Shown here piece by piece: positions 5,706-6,505 of a stretch of 6,505 nt of DNA. Positions within the stretch are counted from its first letter, which is position 1. The number at the start of each line of letters is the position of its first letter. The notes beneath the pieces were generated by a model that was given only the letters and a program-made list of their open reading frames with translations, did not search any database and had not been told where the DNA came from. The position numbers and the translations under genes are program-made. This DNA comes from CAYPZL01 sp964415045 (GTDB lineage Bacteria > Planctomycetota > Phycisphaerae > Sedimentisphaerales > Anaerobacaceae), in NCBI GenBank assembly GCA_964415045.1, contig CAYPZL010000258.1:1-6505 (forward strand). Direction: 5' to 3'.

Positions 5706-5728
5706 CACTACTGACTATACTATGCCCC
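5706..5728 (-). promoter_or_regulatory. ACTATACTA motif upstream of pilin gene 1
   Basis: The plus strand has CACTACTG followed by ACTATACTA and TGCCCC. The elements CACTACT and ACTATACT are the same ones found in the inverted repeat at 52-109, where they overlap, whereas here they are set apart by a G. On the minus strand the core reads TAGTATAGT, about 215 bases before the pilin start, and could overlap a -10-like TATAGT. No good -35 is placed for it, which would fit an activator-dependent promoter. Confidence 0.4.
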
Positions 5729-5960
5729 CTTCGCCGCCGGCTCTCAACAGGAAAAAGGAACAAAGAACGGATTAGTTTCGATGGGCTCTGTCCGCCCAAG
5801 ACTGCCTCCGACGACCTCTCATTTATGCTCCTCGAATCATCTCGTGATCTCCTTCCATACCGCTGACGGAACGCCAAACGCTACACTTACAGCGTGCACA
5901 TGCACTCTCCGCATGCACGTCGCGGAGTCCAGGAAACAGCCTTAGTCGTCTGTCTTTCCC

Positions 5961-6207
5961 AACGTGCCTCTGTCAGTCGGTTGTGCGTTCTTTCTATTCC
6001 TGCGATTCGACGTTGTTCCAACTTTCGCATTTCGACATTCGAATCTGGAGTTCTATGCTTGCTCTCACCCATCTACTCTTCTACCCCTCTACTCATCTAC
6101 GCGTCGCCTCTCGGACGCTAATAATCCTTGAACTTCCTCATCCACTCCGGCCAGTCCTCGGGCCGGACACCACCGGCTTTGGTCCAGCGATTGGCCGTGT
6201 CGTATTG
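5961..6207. repeat. Long perfect direct repeat, copy 2 (247 bp)
   Basis: Identical to 4429-4675 by eye. It covers the last 29 codons and stop of the second prepilin gene (6118-6207) and 157 bases of its 3' flank. Beyond 6207 the two pilin genes drop to about 52 matches in 70 bases, so the edge is sharp. The 16-base near-tandem repeat recurs at 6069-6100 and the TTCGNNN heptads at 6024-6044. Confidence 0.95.
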
Positions 6208-6505
6208 CCGATGCCACCTGAGCGTCCAGAGCTCCTTGAGGCCCACCTTGCGAACGGAACCGTCGAGAAACGTCATGTTGATCCCGCCTGTGTGCCGATT
6301 CATGCAGACGCGACAGGTCGCATCGGCGGCGCTCCTTCCGGACAAAGGTTCGCGTTCTTCGCATCTCGGCGGAGAACCCATGGCCTCCCCGATCGGTCCG
6401 AACCACGGTTGCGTGCAGTCGAAGAAGAAGGGGATGCTCGCTGGCCTCTTGACAATCAAGACCACCGGCATAGCCGGTGGTATGAGGAAGGCCCCTAAAA
6501 GGGGC
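6118..6505 (-). CDS. Prepilin-type protein, copy 2, 3' part only
   Basis: This is the C-terminal part of a paralogue of the complete pilin gene. It has VKRPASIPFFFDC (against VPAGCVPLFFDC), then WFGPIGEAMGSP, NRHTGGINMTFLDGSVRKVGLKELW (H-x-GG variant of the C-terminal motif) and the same WPEWMRKFKDY ending. The reading frame is open to the window edge, but convincing pilin sequence stops at about 6453. The residues upstream (such as PLLGAFLIPP) are encoded by hairpin DNA that looks foreign. An ATG at 6469-6471 lies inside a hairpin, has no ribosome site and would remove the prepilin leader, so it is unlikely to be a real start. The gene is therefore either interrupted by an insertion or continues beyond the window. 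Confidence 0.75.
   Translation of the reverse strand, partial: PLLGAFLIPPAMPVVLIVKRPASIPFFFDCTQPWFGPIGEAMGSPPRCEEREPLSGRSAADATCRVCMNRHTGGINMTFLDGSVRKVGLKELWTLRWHRQYDTANRWTKAGGVRPEDWPEWMRKFKDY
6454..6505. mobile_element. Candidate IS200/IS605-type element end
   Basis: Two perfect hairpins follow each other: ACCACCGGC (6461-6469), ATA, GCCGGTGGT (6473-6481); and GCCCC (6491-6495), TAAAA, GGGGC (6501-6505). They begin just after pilin homology ends. The plus strand has TTGAC at 6449-6453, next to that boundary. IS200/IS605 elements have subterminal hairpins instead of inverted termini and insert next to a short TT-starting target (TTGAT for ISDra2, TTAC for IS608). No transposase is in the window, so this is a candidate only; the alternative is chance symmetry in pilin coding DNA. 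Confidence 0.4.

Larger units (their letters stand above)
5492..6117. other. Gene-free region between the two pilin genes
   Basis: No gene is supported; the small frames here show no family features. From right to left (direction of transcription) it has the 3' flank of pilin copy 2 (about 5931-6117, mostly long repeat), an unremarkable stretch (5730-5930), the ACTATACTA motif (5706-5728), then roughly 200 nt of leader before the pilin 1 start. In the leader are two small stems on the minus strand: one in 5581-5594 (GGGCG and CGCCC) and a 7-bp stem with one G-U pair near 5607-5631. The ribosome site of pilin 1 is AGGAG at 5500-5504. Confidence 0.5.

Noticed and set aside
4429..6207. The 247-bp pair as insertion-sequence ends or a CRISPR array
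   Set aside because: There are only two copies, they end inside homologous pilin genes, and there is no transposase between them and no regular short repeat-spacer pattern.
1..6505. tRNA, rRNA or riboswitch genes
   Set aside because: I saw no tRNA-like cloverleaf arms, rRNA signature or known riboswitch core in the non-coding stretches by eye.

Overview
The window is GC-rich bacterial DNA. Its gene content suggests the PVC superphylum, most likely a planctomycete of the Phycisphaerae/Sedimentisphaerales type or a lentisphaerote. The clues are two DUF1559-like prepilin-type proteins ending in W-P-E-W-M-R-K-F-K-D-Y, an AraC regulator nearby, and intergenic DNA full of short degenerate repeats (heptanucleotide runs, tcttggcg and gctctgtg doublets). 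This placement is inference from gene style; no marker gene is present.

Layout. (1) 1-205: non-coding, with a strong AGTATAGTAGTG inverted repeat at 52-109, a hairpin at 143-165 and a possible leftward -35 box at the edge. (2) 206-2924, minus strand: a three-gene operon transcribed right to left. It encodes a GDP-mannose 3,5-epimerase-like SDR (1881-2924), a short divergent GHMP-type sugar kinase (1033-1836) and a nucleotidyltransferase with two tandem domains (206-1036). The last two genes overlap by ATGA. (3) 2925-3087: divergent promoter region. (4) 3088-3966, plus strand: AraC-family regulator. (5) 3967-4585: no intact gene; a DUF3800 remnant (4041-4208), mosaic short repeats, and the 3' flank of the first pilin gene. 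(6) 4586-5491, minus: complete prepilin-type gene. (7) 5492-6117: its long leader, an ACTATACTA motif at 5706-5728, and the 3' flank of the second pilin gene. (8) 6118-6505, minus: 3' part of a second prepilin gene, apparently interrupted at about 6453 by hairpin-bearing DNA resembling an IS200/IS605-type end.

How the genes may work together. Kinase, nucleotidyltransferase and epimerase form a plausible module: phosphorylate a sugar at C1, activate it as an NDP-sugar, then epimerise it for a surface glycan. The AraC protein could control the operon, itself or the pilin genes. ACTATACT occurs three times in the window, all non-coding, once upstream of a pilin gene and twice as an inverted pair at the left edge.

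The most notable signals are a 247-bp perfect direct repeat covering the pilin 3' ends and their non-coding flanks while the adjacent coding DNA is only about three-quarters identical; a 7-nt repeat array encoding the pilin leader just before the cleavage site; and the internally duplicated nucleotidyltransferase whose first active site is degenerate.
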